A stretch of DNA of 64,000 nt from Atrina japonica (GCA_030159075.1 BROG01000240.1:726501-790500); one strand, 5' to 3'; shown: positions 24,270-36,394, counted from the first letter of the stretch. Program-made: numbers and translations. The notes: generated by a model not told the origin, from the sequence alone.

Positions 24270-24506
24270 ATGTACAATAACAAATAAGAGCTATACACAG
24301 ACATTTAAGATCTTATATTCCTATATATTTTGTGATGATAACGTCAGGTCCCGTGTCGTATGCCTGTGCAAACAGTATGAGGTGGAGTCAATTAGTTGTA
24401 AGTGAATAATAATGCCAAACTGGGTTTCTCAAGCAATTTTCACAAAATATATAGGAATTTAAGATTTTTTTTACCTGTATATATCTCCTTTTTTGTTACC
24501 GTACAT
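24270..24506. mobile_element. Inverted-repeat element with ~65-bp arms
   Basis: The first 65 bases (ATGTACAATAACAAATAAGA ... TCCTATATATTTTGTG) pair with the last 65 (CACAAAATATATAGGA ... TTTTTTGTTACCGTACAT). The inner 16 bases of the arms match perfectly and the outer ends are slightly diverged. A ~105-bp single-copy centre separates the arms. It has no reading frame. Inferred MITE or fold-back element; no second copy was noticed in this window. Confidence 0.75.
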
Positions 24507-25147
24507 CAATCTTAATGGTAAAAAACAAATTTAAAAAAAAAAAAACAAAAAACATAGCCAACTGTCTAGAAGTTACAAATCATTTGATAAAAATTCTACC
24601 TTCTAGGAAATATCACTTCCTGGCAGTTTATTTTAGGGAATTCTATGTAACAATGGCGACACATGACAATACAAACTGTACATCATTTTTTCTTCTCTTG
24701 TTGCACTTTTGTCTGCTGAATTAGAGTTAATTGAAGCTTTTACTGATTAATGGCGTGTTAAAAGTATTGGCAGAGTAATTAATTTTACTACCAAGGTATG
24801 TATTAAGGATATACAAAAGCAGTTTTTGGCAATGCATTATTGATACACTATTTGTTTTGTAGTGGATTTTTACCATGCAGTAATCCATGATGTGTAGTAA
24901 AACATTTATAATTTGACATATCCACTGACAGCATCTACTGCAAGCCAATTCACATTTTCACACTAAACGCACTGTCATAATAAATATATCTAGTTAACTA
25001 TGATTACTGGTAAACAACATAGTATTACCACTAACAATTCATCTTGAAATGACAAATCTAATATCATGTAATCATAGATCACAAGTGTTGCACTCTTTGC
25101 ACATGTTGTTATAGTTACCTTAAATTAATGTTTTATCATTGTAGAAA
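24507..25147. other. Unique sequence
   Basis: Two short frames (24515-24724 plus, 24727-24948 minus) have no recognisable domains. Confidence 0.4.
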
Positions 25148-28100
25148 CGTGTATGGGTGTACATAATGTCTATAATTGTACAGGCTGTGTATGGGTGTAT
25201 AGACTGTATATGGGTGCATTGCTGTGTATTGGTGTATAGGCTGTGTATGGGTGTATAGACTGTATATGGGTGCATTGCTGTGTATTGGTGTATAGGCTGT
25301 GTATGGGTGCATTGCTGTGTATTGGTGTATAGGCTGTGTATGACTGTATAGGCTGTGTATGGCTGTACAAACTGTATGGGTATATAGTTTGTGTATGGTT
25401 GTATAGACTGTATGAGTATATACACTGTGTATGGGTATATAGGCTGTGTATTGGTGTATAGGCTGTATATGGGTGTATAGGCTGTGTATGGGTGTATAGG
25501 CTATGTATGATTTTATGGGCTGTGTATGGGTGTATACACGATATGGGTGTATAGGTTGTATATGGTTGTATAGACTGTGTATGGGTATATACACTGTGTA
25601 TGGGTATATAGACTATGTATTGGTGTATAGGCTGTGTATGGGTGTATAGGCTATGTATGGCTGTACAGACTGTATGGGTATACAGGTTGTGTATGGTTGT
25701 ATAGACTGTGTATGGGTATATACACTGTATGGGTATATATACTGTGTATGGGTATATAGGCTATGTATTGGTGTATAGGCTGTGTATGGGTGTATAGGCT
25801 GTGTATGGGTGTATAGGCTATGTATTGGTGTATAGGCTGTGTATGGGTGTATAGGCTATGTATTGGTGTATAGGCTGTGTATGGGTGTATAGGCTGTGTA
25901 TGGTTGTACAGGCAGTGTATGGTTGTACAGGCTATATATGGTTGTACAGGTTGTGTATGGTTGTATATGGTTGTACCGGCTGGGTATGATTGTACACACT
26001 GTATATGGTTGTACAAGCTGTTTATGGTTGGATTGGCCGAGTATGTTGGAACAGGTTGTATATTGTTGTGTAGGTTGTGTTTTGTTGTACAGGATGTATA
26101 TTGTTGTATAAGTTGTGTATGGTTACATAGGCTGTGTATGGATGTACAGGCTGTGTATTAATTGTGCATGGTTGTCAAGCTGTATATGATTGTACAGGCT
26201 ATATATTGGTTGTGTATGGTTATATAGGCTGTAAATGGTTGTATAGGCTGTTAATGGTTGTAAAGGCTATGTATGGTTGTATAGGCTGTGTATGGTTGTA
26301 TAGGCTATGTATGGTTGTGTAGGCTGTGTATGGTTGTGTAGGCTATGTATGGTTGTGTAGGCTGTGTATGGTTGTATAGGCTATGTATGGTTGTGTAGGC
26401 CATGTATGGTTGTGTAGGCTATGTATGGTTGTGTAGGCTGTGTATGGTTGTATAGGCCATGTATGGTTGTATAGGCTGTGTATGGTTGTATATGCTATGT
26501 ATGGTTGTATAGGCTGTGTATGGTTGTATAGGCTATGTATGGTTGTATAGGCCATGTATGGTTGTATAGGCTATGTATGGTTGTGTAGGCTATGTATGGT
26601 TGTAAAGGCTATGTATGTTGTGTAGGCTGTGTATGGTTATATAGGCCATGTATGGTTGTATAGGCTATGTATGGTTGTGTAGGCTATGTACGGTTGTGTA
26701 GGCTATGTATGGTTGTATAGGCTATGTATGGTTGTGTAGGCTGTGTATGGTTGTGTAGGCTATGTATGGTTGTGTAGCCTATGTATGGTTGTGTAGGCTG
26801 TGTATGGTTGTATAGGCTGTGTAGGCTATGTATGGTTGTGTAGGCTATGTATGGTTGTATAGGCTATGTATGGTTGTGTAGGCTGTGAATGGTTGTGTAG
26901 GCTATGTATGGTTGTATAGGCTATGTATGGTTGTGTAGCCTATGTATGGTTGTGTAGGCTGTGTATGGTTGTGTAGGCTATGTATGGTTGTATAGGCTAT
27001 GTAGGCTATGTATGGTTGTATAGGCTATGTATGGTTGTATAGGCTATGTATGGTTGTATAGGCTGTGTATGGTTGTATAGGCTGTGTATGGTTGTATAGG
27101 CTATGTATGGTTGTGTAGGCTATGTATGGTTGTGTAGGCTATGTATGGTTGTATAGGCTGTGTATGGTTGTATAGGCTGTGTATGGTTGTATAGGCTGTG
27201 TATGGTTGTGTAGGCTATGTATGGTTGTATAGGCTATGTATGGTTGTGTAGGCTGTGTATGGTCATATAGGCTGTTAATGGTTGTATAGGCTATGTATGC
27301 TTGTGTAGGCTATGTATGGTTGTATAGGCTGTGTATGATTGTGGTGTCACTTGGCACACTGTGTGGTGTTATCTTTTTGTTTGTGGTGATACATATCATA
27401 TCTGGTGGTTCTTATTGTTACAGGTGGGTTGTGGTATCAATTTACACACTGTGTGGTTCATATACACAATCACTAACGTTAGTCCTGTGTGTATCTGGTA
27501 CAATACTTCTACTTATGTTTTACAAATATGTAAGAGGTATGCTAATATGATGATTGTCAGTTTGGGTGGCAAATACTTAATGATGCATAAAAATGATATG
27601 TATACATTACTATTCATTAGCAAATTTGTCATCAACAGGTTGGTTGTATAGGCTGTGTATGGTTGTATAGGCTGTGTATGGTTGTATAGGCTATGTATGG
27701 TTGTGTAGGCTATGTATGGTTGTGTAGGCTATGTATGGTTGTATAGGCTGTGTATGGTTGTATAGGCTGTGTATGGTTGTATAGGCTGTGTATGGTTGTA
27801 TAGGCTGTGTATGGTTGTGTAGGCTATGTATGGTTGTGTAGGCTATGTATGGTTGTGTAGGCTGTGTATGGTCATATAGGCTGTTAATGGTTGTATAGGC
27901 TATGTATGCTTGTGTAGGCTATGTATGGTTGTATAGGCTGTGTATGATTGTGGTGTCACTTGGCACACTGTGTGGTGTTATCTTTTTGTTTGTGGTGATA
28001 CATATCATATCTGGTGGTTCTTATTGTTACAGGTGGGTTGTGGTATCAATTTACACACTGTGTGGTGTTATCTATCATATACACAATCACTAACGTTAGT

Positions 28101-28258
28101 CCTGTGTGTATCTGGTACAATACTTCTACTTATGTTTTACAAATATGTAAGAGGTATGCTAATATGATGATTGTCAGTTTGGGTGGCAAATACTTAATGA
28201 TGCATAAAAATGATATGTATACATTACTATTCATTAGCAAATTTGTCATCAACAGGTT
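25148..28258. repeat. 19-bp satellite with a ~610-bp tandem duplication
   Basis: The unit is TGTATAGGCTGTGTATGGT and near variants (TGTGTAGGCTATGTATGGT). Units at 25.15-26.2 kb are variable (GGGTGTATAGG, GGGTATATAC); those at 26.25-27.33 kb are homogeneous. A ~300-bp single-copy stretch (27335-27641) ends the first block. Array plus stretch then repeat as 27642-28258, with the markers GGTCATATAGGCTGTTAATG and GCTTGTGTAGG in both copies. The short frames at 27293-27651 and 27902-28295 are duplicates of this non-coding stretch. Confidence 0.95.
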
Positions 28259-28479
28259 ACCTGAACAGCTTTTTACAGGTAAATATGATTCTTGAAAATT
28301 AACATATGCCACGAGGCATGTCAATTTCATATGATTTTTCAGGTAGTAAATAGTAAGAGTGAATGTTTCTTTATAATACTGGTATTATCATCTTTATATT
28401 CATATATTTTATATTCCCCACAGCAATATTTTTAACACCATCATTACAATAAAAGATTTTTCAACAGTTTTCAAATCAT

Positions 28480-30040
28480 CAGTATAGCCTAAAACTTGAA
28501 ACCGCTTTGACATCATAAGTATGGTCAAAATATTACAACATCTCTGAAATCAGCAGTGACTCAGTGTTTTTCAAATCTTAACATCTCTCATATCAGCAAT
28601 ATGGTTTTAATCTTATAACATCTCTGATATCAGCAATATGGTCTTAATCTTACAACATCTCTGATATCAGCAATATGGTCTTAATCTTATAACATCTCTG
28701 ATATCATCAGTATGGTCTTAATCTTACAACATCTCTGATCTCAGCAATATGGTCTTAATCTTATAACATCTCTGATCTCAGCAATATGGTCTTAATCTTA
28801 TAACATCTCTGATCTCAGCAATATGGTCTTAATCTTATAACATCTCTGATCTCAGCAATATGGTCTTAATCTTATAACATCTCTGATATCATCAGTATGG
28901 TCTTAATCTTACAACATCTCTGATATCAGCAATATGGTCTTAATCTTATAACATCTCTGATATCAGCAATATGGTCTTAATCTTATAACATCTCTGATCT
29001 CAGCAATATGGTCTTAATCTTATAACATCTCTGATCTCAGCAATATGGTCTTAATCTTATAACATCTCTGATCTCAGCAATATGGTCTTAATCTTATAAC
29101 ATCTCTGATATCAGCAATATGGTCTTAATCTTATAACATCTCTGATATCATCAGTATGGTCTTAATCTTACAACATCTCTGATATCAGCAATATGGTCTT
29201 AATCTTATAACATCTCTGATATCATCAGTATGGTCTTAATCTTACAACATCTCTGATATCAGCAATATGGTCTTAATCTTATAACATCTCTGATATCAGC
29301 AATATGGTCTTAATCTTATAACATCTCTGATATCAGCAATATGGTCTTAATCTTATAACATCTCTGATATCAGCAATATGGTCTTAATCTTATAACATCT
29401 CTGATATCAGCAATATGGTCTTAATCTTATAACATCTCTGATCTCAGCAATATGGTCTTAATCTTATAACATCTCTGATCTCAGCAATATGTTCCAATCT
29501 TACAACATCTCTGATATCATCAAAATAGTCCAAATCTTACAACATCTCTAATATCATCAATATGGTCCAAATCTTACAACATCTCTGATATCTTCAATAT
29601 GTTCCAATCTTACAACATTTCTGATATCATCAAAATAGTCCTAATCTTACATCTCTGATATCAGCAATATGGTCTTAATCTTACAACATCTCTGATATCA
29701 GCAATATGGTCTTAATCTTACAACATCTCTGATATCAGCAATATGGTCCAAATCTTACAACATCTCTGATATCAGTAATATGGTCCAAATCTTACAACAT
29801 CTCTGATATCAGCAATATGGTCCAAATCTTACAACATCTCTGATATCAGTAATATGGTCCAAATCTTACAACATCTCTGATATCAGCATTATAGTCCAAA
29901 TCTTACAACATCTCTGATATCAGCATTATAGTCCAAATCTTACAACATCTCTGATATCAGCATTATAGTCCAAATCTTACAACATCTCTGATATCAGCAT
30001 TATAGTCCAAATCTTACAACATCTCTGATACCATACAGTA
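28480..30040. repeat. 37-bp satellite, about 40 units
   Basis: The unit is AACATCTCTGATATCAGCAA followed by TATGGTCTTAATCTTAT. Subtypes carry GATCTCAGC, GATATCATCAG, or GTCCAAATCTTAC. The last subtype dominates after 29.7 kb and the first units (28480-28570) are degenerate, giving a gradient along the array. Confidence 0.97.
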
Positions 30041-30063
30041 ACTGAATTTGTTGATAAAGAGAA

Positions 30064-30245
30064 TACAGTAAAACCTGCTTTACTGACATCATGTACATAA
30101 AGACCACCTGTTCACAAAGACCATTTTTTGCTCTCCCCAATAGTACCATTTGTGTACAAATCAACCTCTATATAAAGACCACCTCCCTATAAAGATCATT
30201 TTTCTTGTGTCCCTAAGGAGGATGTTATATACAAGTTTCACTGTA
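30064..30245. mobile_element. Flow-type inverted-repeat element, copy 5
   Basis: TACAGTAAAACCTGCTTTAC start and CAAGTTTCACTGTA end; the interior has ATAAAGACCACCTGTTCACA and ATAAAGACCACCTCCCTATA. It begins about 25 bp after the 37-bp satellite. Confidence 0.65.
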
Positions 30246-30558
30246 CATTTTAACACTGGATAGACACATTGCATGTACTTTAAATATAAAAAAAAAACAA
30301 CATCAGCCAGAAAATTTTCTATATATCGGATGGATGAACTAATTACCCATAATTCCTTGGTGTTCTCTGACAGATTTAAGTGTGATTGCATGCACATTTG
30401 TTATTTGTTTTCTAATTCCATCTACATTAAATTTGTATGTTTACATGCAAAACACATGTAAAAATTAATTATCTTATCAGATGTTATGGTATAAAAAAAA
30501 TCGACTGTAACCTTGTTACAAATCACAACCAGACACAACTGCTTACTAAATTGTAATT
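30246..30558. other. Unique sequence
   Basis: Overlapping short frames on both strands, none convincing. Confidence 0.4.
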
Positions 30559-30649
30559 TTAACTCATCAACCCCTGAAAAACAATGGACTCTTCTGTAAA
30601 TCAATGACTTAGACCAGTCCAAATGGGTCTCTAGGGGTAAATGGGTTAA
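30559..30649. mobile_element. 91-bp TTAA palindromic element, copy 4
   Basis: Near-consensus: TTAACTCATCAACCCCTGAA start, CTAGGGGTAAATGGGTTAA end, inner ACAATGGACT and AGTCCAAATG pairing. Confidence 0.85.
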
Positions 30650-30784
30650 AACTGATTGTCAAAATTTTATTTCACATAAAACATGTGTTGGTAAGAACTT
30701 GATGAGCTGAAAAAGATAAGTCTCTAAAATGATATTGATATTACATGTATAACCAGAATGGGCCAGTATAACATTTAATAGTTC

Positions 30785-31270
30785 AAAAATCCAAAATGTT
30801 TTGGAACTTTAGATATTTGAAATTTTAACTAAAATTTACCCTAAAATATCAAATATCTAAAACCATTTCTGAATATTAGACTTTAAGATTTTTTACCAAA
30901 ACCTAAAATATCAAATATCCAGTTTTAAGATTTCAGATTTTGGGGTTTAAGTTCAAGATATTTAAAAAAAAAACAGAAATGGTTCTAAGTTTCTGAGATT
31001 TTAGACTATGGATTTTAAAATATGAAAATTAAAAAAAAATCAATTATGTCTAAACTATCTATGTGATCATAATTCCAAAATGTTTTTATTTGATATTTAA
31101 GTTTTTTAGTTAAAATTTCGATTATCTAAAATTCCAAAATGTTTTTATTTGATGTTTTAGGATTTTAGTTTAAAAATTTCTATTGTCTAAAATTCCAAAA
31201 TGTTTTTATTTGATATTCTAGGTTTTTAGTGAAAATTTCTATTATCTAAAATTCCAAAATGTTTAAAAAT
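30785..31270. repeat. Degenerate ~60-bp repeat, AT-rich
   Basis: Three clear units of 59-61 bp at 31076-31265 begin CAAAATGTTTTTATTTGATA and contain TTATCTAAAATTC. The upstream 30787-31070 has scattered inverted and direct versions of TCAAATATCTAAAA and CAAAATGTTTT, suggesting an older eroded array. Confidence 0.75.
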
Positions 31271-31934
31271 TTGTAATTGTTTTTTTAAGAGTTACACTAA
31301 CCAAATGCCTATGATTTTTTTTTCTGCATGGTAAGGATTTATCTCCCCTTGTTACATTTTCACAGCCTTTTTTCTGACCGGCATGGATGATAATTTTTCA
31401 ACTTGTCAGAACTTTTAGTCATGAATATTAATCTGTTTTTGGGCATAAATTCCTCGTGCATACATGTATTTCATTATTTGTATATTCACTGTCAAATGCA
31501 TCAGATCTTTAAATTACATTACACAGTTCCTGTTTACATAATTGTACGTATTCACATCTCTCACTAAAAATGCTTCTCTTTGATGTAAAGTATTGCATAC
31601 CTTTGTAAATATTTCAAATGTATAAGAATTACAGTTAATTAGCTAACAACAGGAAATAAAAAGAATGTTATTAAAGGTCTTATTATGCATTGTTAATGCT
31701 ATCAATTGACTATCTTGCTAGCGCATAATTATGTAAGCCTTTTTAAATTTCAGTAAGTAATAGATGTAAGAATATGTACAGTCATTGTACTAAGCAAACT
31801 GCAATATTGGAAGTTTTGAAGTAATGAATAGATCCTCAAACAGAATCATACAAAGACTATAGAAATGTTGGGTTCGTGTTAAACATATCTACTTTGTAAT
31901 AAATTTCCCTTTTTTTAATGATTTTGAAAGTCTG
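31271..31934. other. Unique sequence
   Basis: Nothing recognisable. Confidence 0.4.
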
Positions 31935-32130
31935 AATGTGCCCAAGTACCACAGTGGGTAACACACTGACTTCTGACCAGTTCGACCCAGGTTCTATCTT
32001 CTGTGTGGATAATATTTGTTAGTGAAACGGTATGATGTTGACCAGCTCAGACACATGGGTTTCTCCATGTATTGCAGTTTCTGTTTATCCGCTAGAAGTA
32101 TACCACCCCCACCCTCTTTATCCAACATTG
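31935..32130 (+). mobile_element. tRNA-derived SINE (diverged)
   Basis: GTGCCCAAGTACCACAGTGG with GGTAACACACTGACTT forms a tRNA-like 5' part. GACCCAGGTTCTATCTT occupies the box B position. The body phrase ACATGGGTTTCTCCATGTAT parallels the SINE at 13845-14010. Confidence 0.4.
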
Positions 32131-32640
32131 ATACTAACAAGAAACATTTATAAAAGTGATTCAGCTTTTTTTGTCAATTTAGGTAAAATAAGTAAATTTT
32201 CATTTCAAAGACTAAGTAAAAGTTAAAAAAAGACAATTCCATCAAACTTTGGCTTAATCAATTTCAGTCACGTTGATCTAATTTCATATAGAAAGGAAAT
32301 CCATTCAGTTAGGTAAATGAAGCATGATGCATCTTATGATTATGGATACCGGTACTTTCTGTACGAGTGCAGATAAATGCATAAAACTTTGTCGACTCAT
32401 AAAAAAAAATTACAGAAATTATCTGCGATGTAAACCAATTATATTTACAGATAAAAACTTCCTACTGACTTTTGGTATCTTTCACTCTCTAAAAACTTTA
32501 TTTTGATTGACATATTTATGTTCAACACAAGTGAAGAATGCGGTCTGATCCAAGAACTGATAAAAGGAACACAAAAATAACCGCAAATAGTTGAGGTGGA
32601 ACAACTCTTGTAAAAATCATAATATTAACAAAGTGTTATA
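32131..32640. other. Unique sequence
   Basis: No feature recognised; a 60-codon plus frame at 32324-32506 has no domain. Confidence 0.4.
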
Positions 32641-32714
32641 TAAAACAGTTATAATAGAACTCAATACCTTTAACTGGAAAATGTTGACTTCAAATGCTAT
32701 GAAATACAATTACA

Positions 32715-32930
32715 GACATTGATATGATACAAACCTAAACGAAACAGATACGGACCTAGGCATCATATCTCAGATTAGATAAGCAAGTAACATTACTATA
32801 TAATTTATTAATAGTTTAGTAGTTGTTATTTTGTGATGAAAATGGTATGATATGAACTTAAAAGAAATTGATATGGACCTAGGTATCATACCTTAGGTTA
32901 TATCTAGTAAATCACATAACTTAGTACCAG
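32715..32930. repeat. Two-copy duplication, ~123-bp step
   Basis: TGATATGATACAAACCTAAA ... CGGACCTAGGCATCATATCT is repeated as GGTATGATATGAACTTAAAA ... TGGACCTAGGTATCATACCT, both followed by AGGTTATAT/AGATTAGAT. Confidence 0.65.
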
Positions 32931-32949
32931 TATACATGTACTACAGCTC

Positions 32950-33460
32950 AGGTTAAATTTATATAAAATCTGAAGCTCAGGTTAGATTTGGTATGCCATA
33001 ATGCTATAAAATCTGAAGCTCAGGTTAGATTTGGTATGCCATAATGCTATAAAATCTGAAGCTCAGGTTAGATTTGGTATGTCATAATGCTATAAAATCT
33101 GAAGCTCAGGTTAGATTTGGTATGCCATAATGCTATAAAAGTTGAAGCTCAGGTTAGATTTGGTATGCCATAATGCTATAAAAGTTGAAGTTCAGGTTAG
33201 ATTTGGTATGTCATAATGCTATAAAATCTGAAGCTCAGGTTAGATTTGGTATGCCATAATGCTATAAAAGTTGAAGCTCAGGTTAGATTTGGTATGCCAT
33301 AATGCTATAAAATCTGAAGCTCAGGTTAGATTTGGTATGCCATAATGCTATAAAAGTTGAAGCTCAGGTTAGATTTGGTATGCCATAAGGCTATAAAAGT
33401 TGAAGTTCAGGTTAGATTTGGTATGTCATAATGCTATAAAATCTTAAGCTTAGGTTAGGT
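32950..33460. repeat. 43-bp satellite, about 12 units
   Basis: The unit is AAGCTCAGGTTAGATTTGGT, ATGCCATAATGCTATAAA, then ATCTG or GTTG. ATCTG-type and GTTG-type units alternate in short runs. The first and last units are degenerate. Confidence 0.95.
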
Positions 33461-33752
33461 TTATTATTTATATTAGTATGTAGTTGTATAGTTTTCCATA
33501 CTTTTAAAAGCTGTTTGGATATTTTTCTGGCTACAAAACAACAAGTATATAATAATTTGTGTTAATGTTACTTATCTATAATATATAAAATATTGTCGAG
33601 TGCATCACATCTTTCTTGTTACTGTAATTATATTTCATACTTCTTTTATTTATTTCTATTTTTCCTTCTTTCTTTCTTCTTCTATTTTCATGTTTATTTT
33701 CCCCAACATTCAAACATAACAATGTGCTCAGCACTAGTAATTTATGATATCT
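33461..33752. other. Unique AT-rich sequence
   Basis: Pyrimidine-rich TTTCTTC tract near 33660-33700; no feature. Confidence 0.4.
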
Positions 33753-33843
33753 TTAACTAATACACCCCTAAAGACACATTTGGACTGATCCAAGTAAGTG
33801 ATTTACAGAAGAGTCCACTGTTTTTCAAAGGTTGATGAGTTAA
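33753..33843. mobile_element. 91-bp TTAA palindromic element, copy 5
   Basis: Opposite orientation: TTAACTAATACACCCCTAAA start and AAAGGTTGATGAGTTAA end. Confidence 0.8.
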
Positions 33844-34185
33844 AAAAGTCCCTATTTTATATTAAGCCATGTAATACATATTTTCTAAATATATACCTCA
33901 CACCCTTCTTATTTTAAACAGAAAGTTTTAGCCTCCGTTATTCATGAGTTTTATGTTGATGTCTGACATTATAATAACCATTGTACATGTATATCAGACA
34001 GTCTGCCGATGGATGTCAGCTTTAATTTTCTACAGCTCATAATCGCTGTAGTAGTCTTGGCTGAACCAAAACAAGAGCTGTTAAAAGACAACAAAGCTTG
34101 CAAAAATGGATGTAAATTATCCAAACAGGTATTTGATCCATAGCTGTCAGGTTTTAAGGTCAAAAGACCAGTAAATATTTTTATT
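33844..34185. other. Unique sequence
   Basis: A 64-codon minus frame (33969-34163) has no recognisable domain. Confidence 0.4.
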
Positions 34186-34283
34186 CCTTCAGCTCAGGTT
34201 TAAGTTTCTGAAAAGAAGGTCAAAGTGCAAGGTCAAGGTAACTAGGTCAAAAGTCAAGGTACCAAATGAAAGCTCTGGTCACA

Positions 34284-34320
<37 letters not shown>

Positions 34321-34730
34321 AAACATTAAAGCCCTATTTCTCATGGTTTACAAGCTATAGCCAAGTTTTTTAAAAGTAGGTCAAAATCCAAGGTCAAGCT
34401 CACTAGATCAAAAGTCAAGGTACCAAATGAAAGCTCTGGTCATAAGAAATATATATGTGAAATATCAAAGCCCTATTCCTCATGATTTAAAAGATATAGC
34501 CAAGGTTACATTTTTTCAAAAGTAGGCCAAAGTTCAAAATCAAGGTCACTAGGTCATAACATCAAAGATCTGGTCATAAGGAATCTATATCTGAAATATC
34601 AAAGCCCTGTCCCTCACAGTTAAAAAGATATTGGCCAGGTTAAAGTTTTTGTCTATGGATGACAACGACTACAACAACACCGTGGGTATAGCATCAGCTC
34701 TCCTGACTTTTGTCCCAGCGATCTAAAAAG
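34186..34730 (+). mobile_element. AGGTCA-rich dispersed repeat, three internal units
   Basis: Three internal units of 145-160 bp share ACTAGGTCAAAAGTCAAGGT, then AAGCTCTGGTCA, then ATCAAAGCCCT. A (TA)n tract lies at 34286-34318. The 3' part (GACAACGACTACAACAACAC, then AGCTCTCCTGACTTTTGTCC, then CGATCTAAAAA) resembles the terminal region of a repeat I associate with mollusc genomes; this is recollection, not a database match. It has many AGGTCA hexamers, the half-site recognised by nuclear receptors. Confidence 0.55.
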
Positions 34731-34772
34731 TAACTGTAAATTGGGGCCTGAATTTCGGCCTTTATATATTGC

Positions 34773-34998
34773 ATACCTGGAATTTTCCACCGTCATTTAA
34801 TTTTCGCCATTTTTGCCCTAATACAAGAAAGCAAATTTAAAATGATCATGATCAAAATTTTCAAGTAAAATAACTGAGGCATTGACATACTTGCTTTCCA
34901 TGAGACTATCTAGTGATTTAGGGTAAAGTCAAGATCGGTGAATATGTATCCTGTTGTAAAAGGACAAAAAATAGGCAGGAGTGAAAATTTCCAGGTAT
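34773..34998. mobile_element. MITE with ATACCTGGAA termini
   Basis: ATACCTGGAATTTTCCAC at the left and GTGAAAATTTCCAGGTAT at the right are near-perfect inverted complements over 18 bp. The element is 226 bp with no reading frame. A related left end (ATACCTGGAAATTC) occurs at 40278. Confidence 0.7.
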
Positions 34999-35559
34999 AC
35001 ATAATATAATCATGTTAAGTGCACCCGTTACCTACATGCTCCCCTTCCCGGGTAACTAGAATCATTCAAAGATGTGTAATATTTGCACTATTTAAATCTA
35101 AAATCTAAAATTCTGTTGTACATAATTGATGGAAATGTACATATATGTCTCGAAGTTTTTGTTTCAACAAAGAATAAATTCCTCAAGTTAAAATAGAATA
35201 TCTACATTTCAGGCCTTTCATCTCACTTTGAAATTAGATATGCTTTTAATTTACAGAAACATCAATGAATAACATCTATTAAGTCAGAACAGAGTAACAT
35301 AGTTTGCATTGAACATATCCTGAAATCTAAATTTAGATCTTTAAAAAACACACACACAAATACACAAAAAGGGAATAAATAAAACAGAATTTTGACATGT
35401 TCCCCAAACCTGGCTGAGTCATAGGTACTTCAGGTAGGAAGTCTATATAGATCTCTCAAGTTTACAACGGGCAACTTTACCTGATAAGGTAGGATATTGT
35501 CAATAAATTGCATATCTATGGATATTTAACATTATATTTACTTGGTTTTCCCATCACAG
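34999..35559. other. Unique sequence
   Basis: No feature; a CA-rich patch at 35350-35366. Confidence 0.4.
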
Positions 35560-35625
35560 GAAAAATATTTGATATTTAGTTGTTGTGGTTCAGGCTAAGC
35601 GGTACGTGACGGTTATCACAGCGAG
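35560..35625 (+). ncRNA. Possible non-coding internal exon
   Basis: A good acceptor (TTGGTTTTCCCATCACAG, AG at 35558-35559) and a good donor (CAGCGAG then GTAAGAT, GT at 35626) delimit 66 bp. All three plus-strand frames contain stops inside, so if spliced it would be a UTR or long non-coding RNA exon. The GC-richer 3' half (GGCTAAGCGGTACGTGACGG) differs from its surroundings. There is no transcript evidence; splice-site pairs also occur by chance. Confidence 0.2.
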
Positions 35626-35698
35626 GTAAGATTTCTATACATCGTTTTTCTTACAACAGAATTTTTTTTTTAACTTCAAGCGTCATTACATAAATCAT

Positions 35699-35706
35699 AT
35701 GATATA

Positions 35707-35780
<74 letters not shown>
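35699..35780. repeat. (TA)n microsatellite
   Basis: About 40 TA units with one TGTA interruption near the start. The open frame through it is an Ile-Tyr artefact. Confidence 0.97.
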
Positions 35781-35783
<3 letters not shown>

Positions 35784-36192
35784 CAATACATAAGAAGTTA
35801 ACAGTCACACTAGATCATAAGTTGATATCCAGCAATCTCACACCATCATATCAGTTCTGTTTATATAGTTCCAGCCCCACCTTTGATCACATTGCATTTA
35901 GTTCTGTGCAACTGACGACTGTCTTGTGTTTATAATACGTGTCACAAACAAATCATGTTTTATTTGTACATACTGGAGATTATACATGTATGTTCTGGTC
36001 TGTAACACTGGCTTAGATCTACAAGTTTCTATTGTAAATAAATTAAATTGACTTACTTTTGTCATATAAATACCTACATGGGATTTAATTTAAAAGTAAA
36101 TTGATGGACTTCCTAGTCAATTGGATATGCTCACTGCAATACTATATGACAATCGTGACTATACATGTGAACATTTGAAATAGTTTGTATTC

Positions 36193-36282
36193 TTAACTCA
36201 TTTACACTTTAAGACTCTTTGGATTGGTCTAAGTGATTGATTTTCAGAAGAGTCCATTGTTTTTCAGGGGATGATGAGTTAA
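36193..36282. mobile_element. 91-bp TTAA palindromic element, copy 6
   Basis: TTAACTCATTTACACTTTAA start and CAGGGGATGATGAGTTAA end; slightly diverged left arm. Confidence 0.8.
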
Positions 36283-36394
36283 TGGCAACCTTTTGATCAT
36301 GATTAAAATATAATTAAGTGTATTTACTTATCACAGGTGTGTTGAATGTGTATTTGCATTTGAAAAAAGGAGAACAGAAAATGTGTGTAGAGAA

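Noticed and set aside
25120..28330. His/Tyr- or Val/Gly-rich frames of 60-152 codons
   Set aside because: Translations of the 19-bp satellite and its duplicated flank; the apparent paralogous pair near 27.3 and 27.9 kb is a non-coding duplication.
28480..30040. CRISPR-like regular repeats
   Set aside because: Units abut with no distinct spacers and the context is eukaryotic; it is a satellite.
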